Positions 41,169 to 50,570 of a stretch of DNA of 51,992 nt are shown here, piece after piece. Every line of letters starts with the position of its first letter. Position 1 is the first letter of the stretch. The stretch is from Desulfamplus sp. (GTDB lineage Bacteria; Desulfobacterota; Desulfobacteria; Desulfobacterales; Desulfobacteraceae): the NCBI GenBank assembly GCA_015232465.1, contig JADFZO010000011.1, forward strand, positions 1-51,992. The letters run 5' to 3'. Both the position numbers and the translations under genes were made by a program. Under the pieces are notes generated by a model. It did no database searches. It saw nothing but the letters and a program-made list of their open reading frames with translations, and was not told the DNA's origin.

Positions 41169-42098
41169 TTAACAAAATTGTCCAATATCCTCAGGCAGAG
41201 GTGCTACAAATTCAACCCTTCTGCCTGACCATGGGTGTCTAAAACTTAGCTTCCACGCATGTAGCATCTGCCTTGAGATTTTGCTAAACATTGAGTCTCC
41301 CCCTCTTTTTTTAAATCCATAAACACTATCCCCAACTAACGGGTGTCCAATTGCCTTAAAGTGCACTCTTACTTGGTGGGTTCTTCCTGTTTTAAGTTCT
41401 GCCTCAACCAAAGTTGCAGAGTTGTATCTTTTTAATACTCTCCAGATTGTCTCTGCGTATCGACCATTTTGAGCAACTGTTGACATCATCTTTCTCTTTA
41501 CAGGGTGGCGACCAATCGGCAGCACTATCTCTCCTGAATCCTCTTTTAAACTGCCTGAGACAAGGGCAATATAGCTCTTTTGAACCCTTCTTTGCATAAA
41601 CTCTTTTTTAAGAAATGAGAATACGTCTCTCTCTTTTGCCACAACCATAACACCGCTTGTATCTCTATCTAAACGGTGAACAATTCCGGGTCTTAAACGA
41701 TCCTCTCCAACAGATTGGATTTGCGGGTAGTAACTTATCAGAGCATTAACAACAGTCCCAGAAAGGTTTCCAGCAGCAGGGTGAACAACAATACCATGAT
41801 ATTTATTTATAACCATAATGTGAGAATCTTCATGTAAAATATCAAATGGCAGTTTCCCATTTTGCTCTGCAACAGGATCGGCTGACTCACCATCTTTTAT
41901 ATCAGGCAGACAACCATAAATAACCTCTCCAGAATAGACTTTAGATGATGGCTTTTTTACCCTTCCAGATACTAAAATATCACCATTTTTAATAAGCTGT
42001 GCAATTAAAGAGCGTGAGTATTCTCCTTGCATCTTTGCAACAACATAGTCAAGGCGTTTGGCGTTAAATTGGTCGCTGACAATAAATTGAATCTCCAC
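41169..42098 (-). CDS. RluA-family pseudouridine synthase (RluD-like)
   Basis: The product has 309 residues. An N-terminal S4 RNA-binding domain (KRLDYVVAKMQGEYSRSLI...NGDILVSGR) is followed by the catalytic core GIVHRLDRDTSGVMVVAK with the nucleophilic Asp, then GRTHQVRVHFKAIGHPLVGD. Family members modify 23S rRNA uridines; the S4 domain and HRLDRDTSG fit RluD or RluC, and I cannot choose. It is convergent with the DUF3786 gene. A terminator at 42158-42202 separates it from carD upstream. Confidence 0.92.
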   Translation of the reverse strand: MEIQFIVSDQFNAKRLDYVVAKMQGEYSRSLIAQLIKNGDILVSGRVKKPSSKVYSGEVIYGCLPDIKDGESADPVAEQNGKLPFDILHEDSHIMVINKYHGIVVHPAAGNLSGTVVNALISYYPQIQSVGEDRLRPGIVHRLDRDTSGVMVVAKERDVFSFLKKEFMQRRVQKSYIALVSGSLKEDSGEIVLPIGRHPVKRKMMSTVAQNGRYAETIWRVLKRYNSATLVEAELKTGRTHQVRVHFKAIGHPLVGDSVYGFKKRGGDSMFSKISRQMLHAWKLSFRHPWSGRRVEFVAPLPEDIGQFC

Positions 42099-42157
42099 AA
42101 ATTATCTCTTTTTAAATAAAAAGTTACAATTATTAAACATAAAGTATGGATAAACGC

Positions 42158-42202
42158 AAAAGACCGACAGAAGCATAAACTAATTGCAACTGTCGGTCTT
42201 TT
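42158..42202 (-). terminator. Terminator between carD and the pseudouridine synthase gene
   Basis: AAAAGACCGACAG (42158-42170) pairs with CTGTCGGTCTTTT (42190-42202) over 13 bp with a 19-nt loop. On the minus strand the arm ends in a T-run, so it terminates the carD transcript. Confidence 0.85.
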
Positions 42203-42223
42203 TTTAATTCACGATAATGTAAA

Positions 42224-42733
42224 TTATGCAAATAGATTCTCTAACTCTGTTATCATCTCCTTCTCGCCAACAGATTTTGCAGTTGAAAGCTCCTGCACAA
42301 GAAGGCTTTGAGCAGTATCAAGAAGTTTTCTCTCACCAAATGAGAGGTCTTTTTCAAGTTTAAGATGAAATAGATCTCTAAAAACCTCTGCAACATCGTA
42401 TATAGAGCCAGTCTTGATTTTATCCATATACTCACGATAGCGTCTATTCCATGTTTGATTGTCAGCTATTTGAGCCTTTTTTTGCATAATCTTGTAAACT
42501 TGGGGAATCTCATTTTCAGGGATAATATCCCTAAGTCCCACGGATTCAACCTTTGACGTAGGAATCATTATAACCATGCCATTTTCAATGATTTTCATCA
42601 TATAGAAATTCATATTTTCTCCATTGATCTCTTTGCTTTCAATGGCTTCAATACATCCTACCCCATGTGCGGGATAAACAGCCAGATCCCCTTTGTTAAA
42701 TTGTTTTTTTCCATGTCCACTTACAACTGCCAT
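42224..42733 (-). CDS. CarD family transcriptional regulator
   Basis: The product has 169 residues. The N-terminal Tudor-like RNA-polymerase-interacting domain has FNKGDLAVYPAHGVGCIEAIE and MMKIIENGMVIMIPTSKVESVG; the C-terminal part (about 75-169) is helical, with the conserved NRRYREYMDKI and GSIYDVAEVFRDLF. CarD/CdnL stabilises open promoter complexes, chiefly at rRNA promoters. It ends at a terminator and has a 202-nt gap to arginase upstream, so it is probably monocistronic. Confidence 0.93.
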   Translation of the reverse strand: MAVVSGHGKKQFNKGDLAVYPAHGVGCIEAIESKEINGENMNFYMMKIIENGMVIMIPTSKVESVGLRDIIPENEIPQVYKIMQKKAQIADNQTWNRRYREYMDKIKTGSIYDVAEVFRDLFHLKLEKDLSFGERKLLDTAQSLLVQELSTAKSVGEKEMITELENLFA

Positions 42734-42935
42734 TAGACTCTCCCCCCTATTTTGTAATCACGACCCTTCTTTTATTAGAGTTCCTTTTGGCTAAGCACTA
42801 AAAGACCCAAAAAAGAACTGCGTTACTTAGCATATTTTTTTTAACCAAAAAATATTTTTACTATTTGTAATATTAGCACAACATCAGGTATTTATCAATC
42901 TAATTTCCCATAGTTATTTTTGCCTAAAATAGTGG

Positions 42936-43862
42936 TCAGTATATGCTCTTTCCTAAGGCAGAGACTATAAGTTTTACAGCAAGTTTAGCGGTTTTGTTTG
43001 CCTGATCTAATATTGGGTTTATCTCTACGATGTCCATTGAGGAGAGCTTAGAGGAGTCAGCAATTATCTCCATACAGAGATGAGCTTCGCGGTAGGTCAA
43101 CCCCCCAGGTACAGGTGTCCCAACACCAGGGGCTTCAACAGGATCAACAGCGTCCATATCAAGGCTTACATGAATCTTTTTTATGTGTATAAGTTTCATT
43201 AGGGCTTTATTAATTATGGTGCTTATCCCCTGCTCATCAATATCTCTCATTGTATAGACAGTTATGTTGCTCTTTTTAAGTCTTTCTCTTTCCATTTTAT
43301 CTAAAGAGCGAATCCCAATAAGCACAACATTTTCAGGGGCAATTTTTCTGCCTTTTCGACCAACATTTACAAGAGACTCATCACCATCTCCAATTAAAGC
43401 AGCAAGTGGCATTCCATGAACATTTCCGCTGGGCGATGTCTTGTAGGTATTAAAATCAGCATGGGCATCAATCCAGATAACACCAAGCTGATTATCGTGA
43501 GATACCCCGCCAATTGTGCCGATTGCAATTGAGTGGTCGCCTCCAAGAAATAGCGGAAAATCTCCATCTTGAACCACATTTTTTCCAACATTATAAGCCT
43601 CTGTGCAGACCTTTATAATGGCATCAAGATAGTTGCTATGGCTATTTTCGCCTGTTTCTTGGGGAGCAGAAGCTATCTTCTCCTGTGCTCCTCTATCTCT
43701 AACTGGAACAGTTACATCGCCTCTATCTTCAACAGTGTAGCCAAGTTTTCTTAACTCTGACACAAGGCAGGAGTATCTTAGAGCAGCAGGACCCATATCA
43801 ACCCCTCTGTGAAGTTGCCCAAAATCCATTGGAATACCAATAATTTTAATCTTTTTATCCAT
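42936..43862 (-). CDS. rocF: Arginase
   Basis: Arginase hydrolyses arginine to ornithine and urea with two Mn ions. The product has 308 residues. The metal and substrate motifs are LFLGGDHSIAIGTIGG, WIDAHADFNTYKTSPSGNVHGMP and SLDMDAVDPVEAPGVGTPVPGGLTYREA. The SGNVHGMP and D-D/D-pattern favour arginase over agmatinase. The 289-nt gap to the divergent dapL gene holds nothing I recognised. It may serve arginine use as nitrogen or ornithine source. Confidence 0.92.
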   Translation of the reverse strand: MDKKIKIIGIPMDFGQLHRGVDMGPAALRYSCLVSELRKLGYTVEDRGDVTVPVRDRGAQEKIASAPQETGENSHSNYLDAIIKVCTEAYNVGKNVVQDGDFPLFLGGDHSIAIGTIGGVSHDNQLGVIWIDAHADFNTYKTSPSGNVHGMPLAALIGDGDESLVNVGRKGRKIAPENVVLIGIRSLDKMERERLKKSNITVYTMRDIDEQGISTIINKALMKLIHIKKIHVSLDMDAVDPVEAPGVGTPVPGGLTYREAHLCMEIIADSSKLSSMDIVEINPILDQANKTAKLAVKLIVSALGKSIY

Positions 43863-44151
43863 AATTTTTTAAGCCTATTTAAAAAGTCATTTGTGAATCT
43901 CTTTTAAGAGCTGATGGTTATTTTGAGGCTCTTAATCTTTGATGTTGTTTGACTGAATTATGCAGTTGGCTACATTAATATAATATTAGATATTATCAGT
44001 CAATATGCAACTTCCCCGCCTTTTGATTCCCATCTCTTATCCAAACTACAACCATAATTTTGTTTGTTGTTGCAGATATGCGATAGTAGTGTTATTTTTA
44101 ATCCAAAACTTGTTAAGAATCAGTAACAAATACAATATAAGGAATCTTAAA

Positions 44152-45378
44152 ATGATTAAAGCAAATAAACATTACAGTAAACTTAACGCCTCATACCTTT
44201 TTTCTGATATTGCCAAACGAGTTTCAAAGTTTCAGGCAGAAAACCCAAACACAAAAATTATACGTCTTGGAATTGGTGATGTTACAAGAGCCTTGCCAGA
44301 TGCCTGTATTAAAGGTTTTCAGCAGGGGGTAGCTGAGATGGCTAATGATACAACATTTAAAGGGTATGGACCAGAGCAGGGCTATCCATTTTTACGAGAT
44401 ATGATTGCAAAGCACGATTTTCAAGCAAGAGGAGCAGATATTGCACCAGATGAGGTCTTTGTTAGTGATGGTGCAAAGTGCGATACTGGAAATTTTCAGG
44501 AGATTTTTGCACAAGATATTACGATTGCAATCCCTGATCCTGTCTATCCTGTCTATCTTGACACCAATGTTATGGCTGGCAGAACTGGAAAATTTATTGA
44601 TGGCAGATACGAGGGGATTGTCTATTTAGAGTGCACAAAAGATAATAACTTTTTGCCCAAACTGCCTAAAAATCCAGTTGATCTTATCTACCTTTGCTTT
44701 CCAAACAACCCAACAGGCACAACTATCACAAAATCAGAGCTTAAAAAATGGGTTGATTATGCCAAAGAGACAAAGGCTTTGATTCTATTTGATGCAGCTT
44801 ATGAGGCTTTTATCCGTGATGACTCCTTGCCTTGCTCTATTTACGAGATTCAAGGGGCAAAAGAGGTGGCTGTAGAGTTTAGAAGTTTTTCCAAAACTGC
44901 TGGATTTACTGGTACACGTTGTGGTTATACTGTTGTTCCAAAAGAGTGCATGATCTTTGATGATAATGGCGATAAAATCTCTTTACACGCCTTGTGGCAT
45001 AGGCGACAGAGCACAAAATTTAATGGCGTATCATATCCTGTGCAAAAGGCTGCGGAGGCTATCTATTCAGAAGAGGGGCGTATTCAGATTAAGGCACTTG
45101 TATCATATTATCTAAAAAATGCTGAATTGATACGTCTTGCAATGTCAGAGCTTGGGTTTAATTTTGTGGGTGGCGATAACTCTCCATACATCTGGATTGA
45201 TGGCAATGGCAGAGACTCTTGGGAGTTTTTTGATATGCTGCTTAAAAAGGCTGGAGTTGTCTGCACCCCAGGTGCTGGATTTGGGAAATGCGGTCAAGGG
45301 TACATCAGAATCAGTGCATTTAACAGCCGTGAAAATGTAGAAGAGGCAATGCTTCGCATGGGTGAGGCTTTAAAATGA
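44152..45378 (+). CDS. dapL: LL-diaminopimelate aminotransferase
   Basis: DapL forms LL-diaminopimelate directly from tetrahydrodipicolinate and glutamate, bypassing the acyl routes of lysine and cell-wall synthesis. The product has 408 residues from ATG 44152, preceded by TAAGGA; the longer upstream frame is unsupported. Motifs include [70 protein letters not shown] and the PLP-lysine region [17 protein letters not shown]. Its end overlaps moeA by 4 nt, an unusual pairing. Confidence 0.95.
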   Translation: MIKANKHYSKLNASYLFSDIAKRVSKFQAENPNTKIIRLGIGDVTRALPDACIKGFQQGVAEMANDTTFKGYGPEQGYPFLRDMIAKHDFQARGADIAPDEVFVSDGAKCDTGNFQEIFAQDITIAIPDPVYPVYLDTNVMAGRTGKFIDGRYEGIVYLECTKDNNFLPKLPKNPVDLIYLCFPNNPTGTTITKSELKKWVDYAKETKALILFDAAYEAFIRDDSLPCSIYEIQGAKEVAVEFRSFSKTAGFTGTRCGYTVVPKECMIFDDNGDKISLHALWHRRQSTKFNGVSYPVQKAAEAIYSEEGRIQIKALVSYYLKNAELIRLAMSELGFNFVGGDNSPYIWIDGNGRDSWEFFDMLLKKAGVVCTPGAGFGKCGQGYIRISAFNSRENVEEAMLRMGEALK

Positions 45379-46697
45379 GCCACTTTTTTAAGGTGCAGAG
45401 CTTAGAGCAGGTGATGCAGCTTGTTTCAGAGTTTGAAGCTGTAGCCACTGAGACTCTTCACATCTCAAAAGCGTACCGCCGTCTGCTTGCTAAAGATATT
45501 TATTCGGATCAAGATATTCCTGGATTTAAAAGGGCAACAATGGACGGTTATGCCATCTATTCAGGCTCAAGTTTTGGGGCATCTGAATCAAATCCAGCAT
45601 GGCTTGAGGTGAAAGGGTCAATCTTGATGGGGGAGAGACCTAATTTTTCAGTTGAGCTTGGGCAGGCTGGAAAAATATCAACTGGCGGAATGCTCCCTGA
45701 CGGTGCTGATAGTGTTGTGATGGTTGAGCATACTGAAGTTGTGGGCAGTAGTGAAGATAAAGAAAATTATAGCCCAACTGTAGAGATTTACAAAAGCGTA
45801 GCTCCTCTTCAAAATGTGATTGACAAAGATGAAGATTTTAAAAAAGGGGAGAAGATTCTTGAAGCTGGCACGATTTTAAGACCTCAAGAGATTGGGCTTA
45901 TGGCTGCACTTGGAATATCTGAATTGGCGGTTTATAAGATTCCAAAAATTGGAATAATCTCAACTGGTGATGAGATTGTGCCGATTGACCAAACGCCACA
46001 ACATGGAAAGGTGCGAGATATAAACTCCTACACCCTTGCTGGACTTGTGATTGAGGCTGGTGCAGAGCCTGTTTTGTATGGAATTGTAAAAGATGATAAA
46101 GATGCCTTGTATCAGGCTTGTAGAGCAGCTCTTGACGAGACTGACATGGTTCTAATCTCTGGTGGTAGCTCTGTTGGTGTGCGTGATTTTACTGTGGATA
46201 TTCTCTCTTTATTAAAAGATACCAAAATCCTTGTGCATGGCATATCAATAAGCCCTGGTAAACCTACAATCCTTGCTAAATCTGCATCTTCTTTTGATTC
46301 TACTGGTTTTGATTCTTCTTCTGCTGGATACAGCAAAATAAAGCCAATCTGGGGGCTGCCGGGTCATGTTGTCTCTGCTATGGTTGTCTTTAAGGTTGTG
46401 GTACTTCCATTTTTGCAAAGGCTTCAAGGTTTAAGCTCTTTTGGGCAAAATAGCTCTTCTCAATTGATTCGAGCAAAGCTCACAAGAAATGTGGCATCAG
46501 CACAGGGCAGAAGAGAGTTTGTTAGGGTAAGATTTATTAAAGAGAGAGATGATCTTTTTGCTCAACCAATTTTAGGCAAATCTGGGCTTATCAGAACAAT
46601 GGTTATGGCTGATGGTCTGCTTGAGATTGACGAAAATAGAGAGGGGCTGGAAAAGGGTGAGATTGTCAATATTATACCTCTTCGAGCCTTCTCTTAA
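45375..46697 (+). CDS. moeA: Molybdopterin molybdenumtransferase MoeA
   Basis: MoeA inserts molybdate into adenylated molybdopterin. The product has 440 residues. Key segments are [88 protein letters not shown] and [11 protein letters not shown], then [14 protein letters not shown]. The insertion of serine-rich residues near 305-320 ([17 protein letters not shown]) is a local addition within the conserved block. The start overlaps the dapL stop. It is convergent with pyrF after an 18-nt gap. Confidence 0.93.
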   Translation: MSHFFKVQSLEQVMQLVSEFEAVATETLHISKAYRRLLAKDIYSDQDIPGFKRATMDGYAIYSGSSFGASESNPAWLEVKGSILMGERPNFSVELGQAGKISTGGMLPDGADSVVMVEHTEVVGSSEDKENYSPTVEIYKSVAPLQNVIDKDEDFKKGEKILEAGTILRPQEIGLMAALGISELAVYKIPKIGIISTGDEIVPIDQTPQHGKVRDINSYTLAGLVIEAGAEPVLYGIVKDDKDALYQACRAALDETDMVLISGGSSVGVRDFTVDILSLLKDTKILVHGISISPGKPTILAKSASSFDSTGFDSSSAGYSKIKPIWGLPGHVVSAMVVFKVVVLPFLQRLQGLSSFGQNSSSQLIRAKLTRNVASAQGRREFVRVRFIKERDDLFAQPILGKSGLIRTMVMADGLLEIDENREGLEKGEIVNIIPLRAFS

Positions 46698-46714
46698 AGT
46701 TTAATCTCTTTTGA

Positions 46715-47458
46715 TTAAAAAAAGCCTACATCTTTTTCTTTAATCGCAACATCAATCTCATCAGCAATCTTTTGGGCAGCTAAAGCTGGATCGTTAGAGA
46801 TTTTAATTGGTCTTCCAACCACAATTAAATCTGCTCCAGCTTTTACTGCCATTGCTGGAGTTGTGATTCGCTTTTGATCATCTTTGTTTGTTATTGACCA
46901 TTTAGGTCTTATGGCTGGGGTTACTGCCATAAAATCTTTGCCAAATCGAGATTTAATCATAATAACCTCTTGCCCTGAGCAGACCACACCTTTGCAACCA
47001 GATTTGTATGCTATCTCTGCCCGTTTAATAACAAGCGATTGAATATCATTTATGTAAATCTCTTTAAATCCGCAAGCCTCAACAACTGATGCGTCATTAT
47101 CTGTTAATAAGGTTACTCCAAGCACACCAACACTACCTCCTCCCCCTTTAACAGCCATCTCAACCATCTTTTGTGAAGATGATGTATGAACAGTAACTAA
47201 ATCAACACCCAATTGGGCAACACGCTCCATAACCCTTTTTACAGTCTCTGAAATATCATGAAATTTTAGGTCAAGAAATATTTTAGCATCGCTTAACTCT
47301 TTGATTATACTTATAATATCAGGACCAGTCTGGATAAAAAGCTCTAAACCTATCTTAAACATGCCAACTTTGCCTTTAAGTAGTTTTACATATTTTTTAG
47401 CTTCGTCAGCAGATGCAACATCAAGTGCAAATACAATGTAATCTTTCCCTTTTTTCAT
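46715..47458 (-). CDS. pyrF: Orotidine 5'-phosphate decarboxylase
   Basis: The enzyme converts OMP to UMP, the last step of UMP synthesis. The product has 247 residues. The catalytic block DLKFHDISETVKR (Asp-Lys-Asp) is intact, with AVKAGADLIVVGRPI at the end. The start ATG 47458 is chosen because GGGA stands just before it; the earlier ATG at 47470 lacks a ribosome-binding site. It is convergent with moeA. Confidence 0.94.
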   Translation of the reverse strand: MKKGKDYIVFALDVASADEAKKYVKLLKGKVGMFKIGLELFIQTGPDIISIIKELSDAKIFLDLKFHDISETVKRVMERVAQLGVDLVTVHTSSSQKMVEMAVKGGGGSVGVLGVTLLTDNDASVVEACGFKEIYINDIQSLVIKRAEIAYKSGCKGVVCSGQEVIMIKSRFGKDFMAVTPAIRPKWSITNKDDQKRITTPAMAVKAGADLIVVGRPIKISNDPALAAQKIADEIDVAIKEKDVGFF

Positions 47459-47608
47459 ATTAATTCCCATTTAAATAATTATTATTGCTAACATTTCTAT
47501 TTTGATGATATTAAACCTAATTCTCTTGGTCAAATAATATTTTGTTAGTCAATGGTCTTAAAAGCCAATAATAACGCCCATATTTAGGAAAAACAGGCAT
47601 CTCTCTCA

Positions 47609-49042
47609 ATGATTCGTTTTAGTACGATCCATATCCCTTCGGGGAGTTTTAGAGTATCAAAAAGATGTAACATGCTGTTTCAGGCTCATCTTGGAACATG
47701 TGTAGGGGTTGGACTTTTTGATCACAATGCAGGTGTTGGAGGGATAATTCATATACTTTTACCAGAACCAGTAAGCAGTTTTGCACCTGAAAATCCTGAA
47801 AAATATGGCTCAACTGGACTTCCAATGTTTATTAGCCAGATGTATTCAATGGGTGCAACTGCTGAAAATATAGTGGCTACAGTTGCAGGTGGGGCACTTG
47901 TTGGACCTTTAAGTCGTCAAGATATTAATTTAGACCTTGGCGGTCGCTCAACTGATATTGCTATAAATATTCTCTGTGAAGAGGGGATAGCCATAAAAAA
48001 ATCTGAAACTGGGGGATTTTTTACATGCACCCTTGAGTTAAATATGAGCAATGGTGAAACTGACATTAGACCAGCCTGGAATTACAACCAAAAGCTAACG
48101 CAAAAACTAACGCAAGAGATAAGCACGCTTAAGACTCTTAAAAGTAGCCCTGCTAATATTTTAAAGCCATCAAGAGCATTTGAATCTGCCCCTCCATCTA
48201 AAAAAGAGGTTGAGCTTACAATAGAGTCATTAAATCCAATTCCGCAGACAGCCCTAAAAATTATGAGAATTGTTCAGCAAACTCGCTACACTCTTGATGA
48301 TATTTTAAATGAGCTTAAAAAAGATCAGGTGCTTGCAGCAAGAACAATTCAGATGTGTAATGCTGCCATGTTTGCAGGTAAAATAAAGATAGAGACCCTA
48401 AAAGATGCTCTTTTAATATTGGGTGAAGGTACCTTAATTAGCTCTGTTATCACTGCTGCCATTAAAAACTACTTTATTCAAGCTGATACCAATGGCTATT
48501 CAATGTGTCGAGGCGGAATGTTTTTTCACTCCATAGGGTGTGCTGTAACAGCCGAGATAATTGCAAAGATGACAAAAAGTGTTGACTCTAAGATGGCTTA
48601 CACAGCAGGGCTTATCCATGATATTGGTAAGGTGGTGTTGGATCAGCACATTGCAAGACGCTCTCCTCTATTTTTTCGAGAGTTTCACCAAAATCACGCT
48701 GACTATATCTTAACAGAGCAGAGAATACTTGGGATAAACCATGCTGAGGCTGGTGCTATGTTGGCAGATAAGTGGCTCTTTTCTGATCTTTTGACTGATG
48801 TTGTCCGTTATCATCACGATCCGCAAAATGGCTCTATTAAAGCTAAAAGCAGAGATATTGTTAATGTTGTCTATATTGCTGATCTTTTGATGTCAAGATT
48901 TCATACAACTATTGAGACTGACAAATTAAAATCTGAAAATCTTAACCAAATTTTAGAAGCAGTTGGATTATCTTTTTCTGATATAGCCCTTATTATTGAT
49001 ACTATTCCGCTCTACATATTTGAGTTAAACAGTGAGGCATAG
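47609..49042 (+). CDS. CheD-HDOD fusion protein
   Basis: The product has 477 residues and two signalling domains. Residues 1 to about 155 form a CheD-like glutamine deamidase domain: AHLGTCVGVGLFD with C31 and GGIIHILLP with H48, the 17-residue Cys-His spacing of CheD, then AGGALVGPLSRQDI. A linker of about 55 residues (with a near-repeat KLTQKLTQE) leads to an HDOD domain (about 210-410): SLNPIPQTALKIMRIVQQ and AYTAGLIHDIGKVVLD retains an HD pair. CheD modifies chemoreceptors; HDOD domains occur in signalling output. No chemotaxis genes are adjacent. It precedes selA by 9 nt. Confidence 0.88.
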   Translation: MIRFSTIHIPSGSFRVSKRCNMLFQAHLGTCVGVGLFDHNAGVGGIIHILLPEPVSSFAPENPEKYGSTGLPMFISQMYSMGATAENIVATVAGGALVGPLSRQDINLDLGGRSTDIAINILCEEGIAIKKSETGGFFTCTLELNMSNGETDIRPAWNYNQKLTQKLTQEISTLKTLKSSPANILKPSRAFESAPPSKKEVELTIESLNPIPQTALKIMRIVQQTRYTLDDILNELKKDQVLAARTIQMCNAAMFAGKIKIETLKDALLILGEGTLISSVITAAIKNYFIQADTNGYSMCRGGMFFHSIGCAVTAEIIAKMTKSVDSKMAYTAGLIHDIGKVVLDQHIARRSPLFFREFHQNHADYILTEQRILGINHAEAGAMLADKWLFSDLLTDVVRYHHDPQNGSIKAKSRDIVNVVYIADLLMSRFHTTIETDKLKSENLNQILEAVGLSFSDIALIIDTIPLYIFELNSEA

Positions 49043-49051
49043 TCTTTAATT

Positions 49052-50524
49052 ATGGATAAAAATGCACTTCAAAGAGTTTTACAAAAGATTCCAAAGGTTG
49101 ATTATCTTCTTGAAAAGATAGAAGCTGTCCCTGATTTTAGCTCTATTCCCATCTCTGTAATAAAAGCCTCAACAAGAAAGAGCCTTGAGATAATAAGAAA
49201 CAGCATCTTAAAAGGGTGGGAAGATGGTCAGAAAAATGGAGTTGATCTTGAGCTGTTTGCCCATCAATTTAGAGATGAAATTGGCGAAGATAAGATTATT
49301 CAAAATATTTTATCTGATGCAAGAAAAACCATAGCTCAAAGACTTGTTCCAACAATCAATGCAACTGGGGTGGTTATCCACACGAACCTTGGAAGATCGA
49401 TTTTATGCCAAGATGCTCTTGATAGAATAACTCAAATTGCAGGCGGCTTTTCCAATCTTGAGTTTAATATAAAAATGGGCAAACGGGGCGAGCGTTACAG
49501 TGCAATTGAGGAGATTTTGTGCGAGCTTACTGGTGCTGAATCTGCAATGGCTGTAAACAACAACGCTGGAGCGGTCTTTTTATCTTTGAACACATTGGCA
49601 AAAGATAGAGAGGTTGTTGTCTCACGCGGAGAGCTTGTTGAGATTGGAGGCTCTTTTAGAATTCCAGATGTTATGGAAAAGAGCGGCTGCAAGCTAAAAG
49701 AGGTTGGAACAACAAACAGAACCCATCTTAAAGATTATCAATCTGCAATTGGAGATAATACAGCACTTCTTTTAAAGGTTCACACAAGCAACTATAAAAT
49801 TGAGGGCTTTACAAAGAGTGTAACCCTTTCAGAGCTTGCTCTTCTTGCAAAACAACATCAACTGCCAGTTATGGAGGATTTAGGTAGTGGTTCGCTGATT
49901 GATCTCTCAAAATATGGACTTGCAGCAGAGCCAACTGTATCTGATGTTGTTGCTGCTGGGGCTGATGTGGTTACATTTAGTGGTGATAAATTGCTTGGAG
50001 GTCCCCAAGCAGGTTTGATTGTGGGTCGTGCTGATGTAATTAAGCAGATAAAATCTAACCCTTTGACCCGTGCACTTAGGATCGATAAACTTACACTTGC
50101 AGCGTTAGAGGCAACTTTAAATCTATACAGAGATGAGGCAAAAGCTATAAAAGAGATTCCAACTTTAAGAATGCTAACCATGCCATTTGATGAGACTGTT
50201 AAAAGGGCTGAAAAACTTCTAAGTGGTATTAAAAGTGTAATTGAAAAAGAGGAGTCAAACATAGTAAAAGCTGTTGTGGGCTTTGCTGATCTCTCTTCTC
50301 GAACTGGCGGAGGCTCTTATCCTGAATACTCAATCCCAAGCAGGTGCATTACTATTGAGCCGAAATTAATATCAGCCTCACTATTAGAAAAGAGAATGCG
50401 TAACTACGAACCATCAATTATCGGCAGAATTGAGAATGACCGATTTATTATTGATACCAGAACATTACAATCAGGTGAAGATGAGATTATCTGCAAGGCT
50501 CTTGCAGAGATACTTGGGACTTAA
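49052..50524 (+). CDS. selA: L-seryl-tRNA(Sec) selenium transferase
   Basis: SelA converts seryl-tRNA(Sec) to selenocysteinyl-tRNA(Sec) using selenophosphate and PLP. The product has 490 residues. Landmarks are TINATGVVIHTNLGRSIL, GKRGERYSAIEEILCELTGAESAMAVNNNAGAVFL, SRGELVEIGGSFRIPDVMEKSGCKLKEVGTTNRTH, and the PLP lysine in FSGDKLLGGPQAGLIVG. It ends HNHxT-free with a normal TAA. Its presence implies selenoproteins in this organism; selB and selC are not in the window. Confidence 0.96.
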   Translation: MDKNALQRVLQKIPKVDYLLEKIEAVPDFSSIPISVIKASTRKSLEIIRNSILKGWEDGQKNGVDLELFAHQFRDEIGEDKIIQNILSDARKTIAQRLVPTINATGVVIHTNLGRSILCQDALDRITQIAGGFSNLEFNIKMGKRGERYSAIEEILCELTGAESAMAVNNNAGAVFLSLNTLAKDREVVVSRGELVEIGGSFRIPDVMEKSGCKLKEVGTTNRTHLKDYQSAIGDNTALLLKVHTSNYKIEGFTKSVTLSELALLAKQHQLPVMEDLGSGSLIDLSKYGLAAEPTVSDVVAAGADVVTFSGDKLLGGPQAGLIVGRADVIKQIKSNPLTRALRIDKLTLAALEATLNLYRDEAKAIKEIPTLRMLTMPFDETVKRAEKLLSGIKSVIEKEESNIVKAVVGFADLSSRTGGGSYPEYSIPSRCITIEPKLISASLLEKRMRNYEPSIIGRIENDRFIIDTRTLQSGEDEIICKALAEILGT

Positions 50525-50570
50525 AAACTAAAAATATAAATATTTCAACAATTTATAGAGCAGACTAAAT

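Noticed and set aside
46700-46719. Terminator between moeA and pyrF
   Set aside because: The stem TTTAATC/GATTAAA has only 7 A-T-rich pairs and overlaps the pyrF stop; too weak to list.
48092-48115. Tandem near-repeat AAGCTAACGCAA in the CheD-HDOD linker
   Set aside because: One mismatch and only two units in a flexible linker; likely simple slippage with no function seen.
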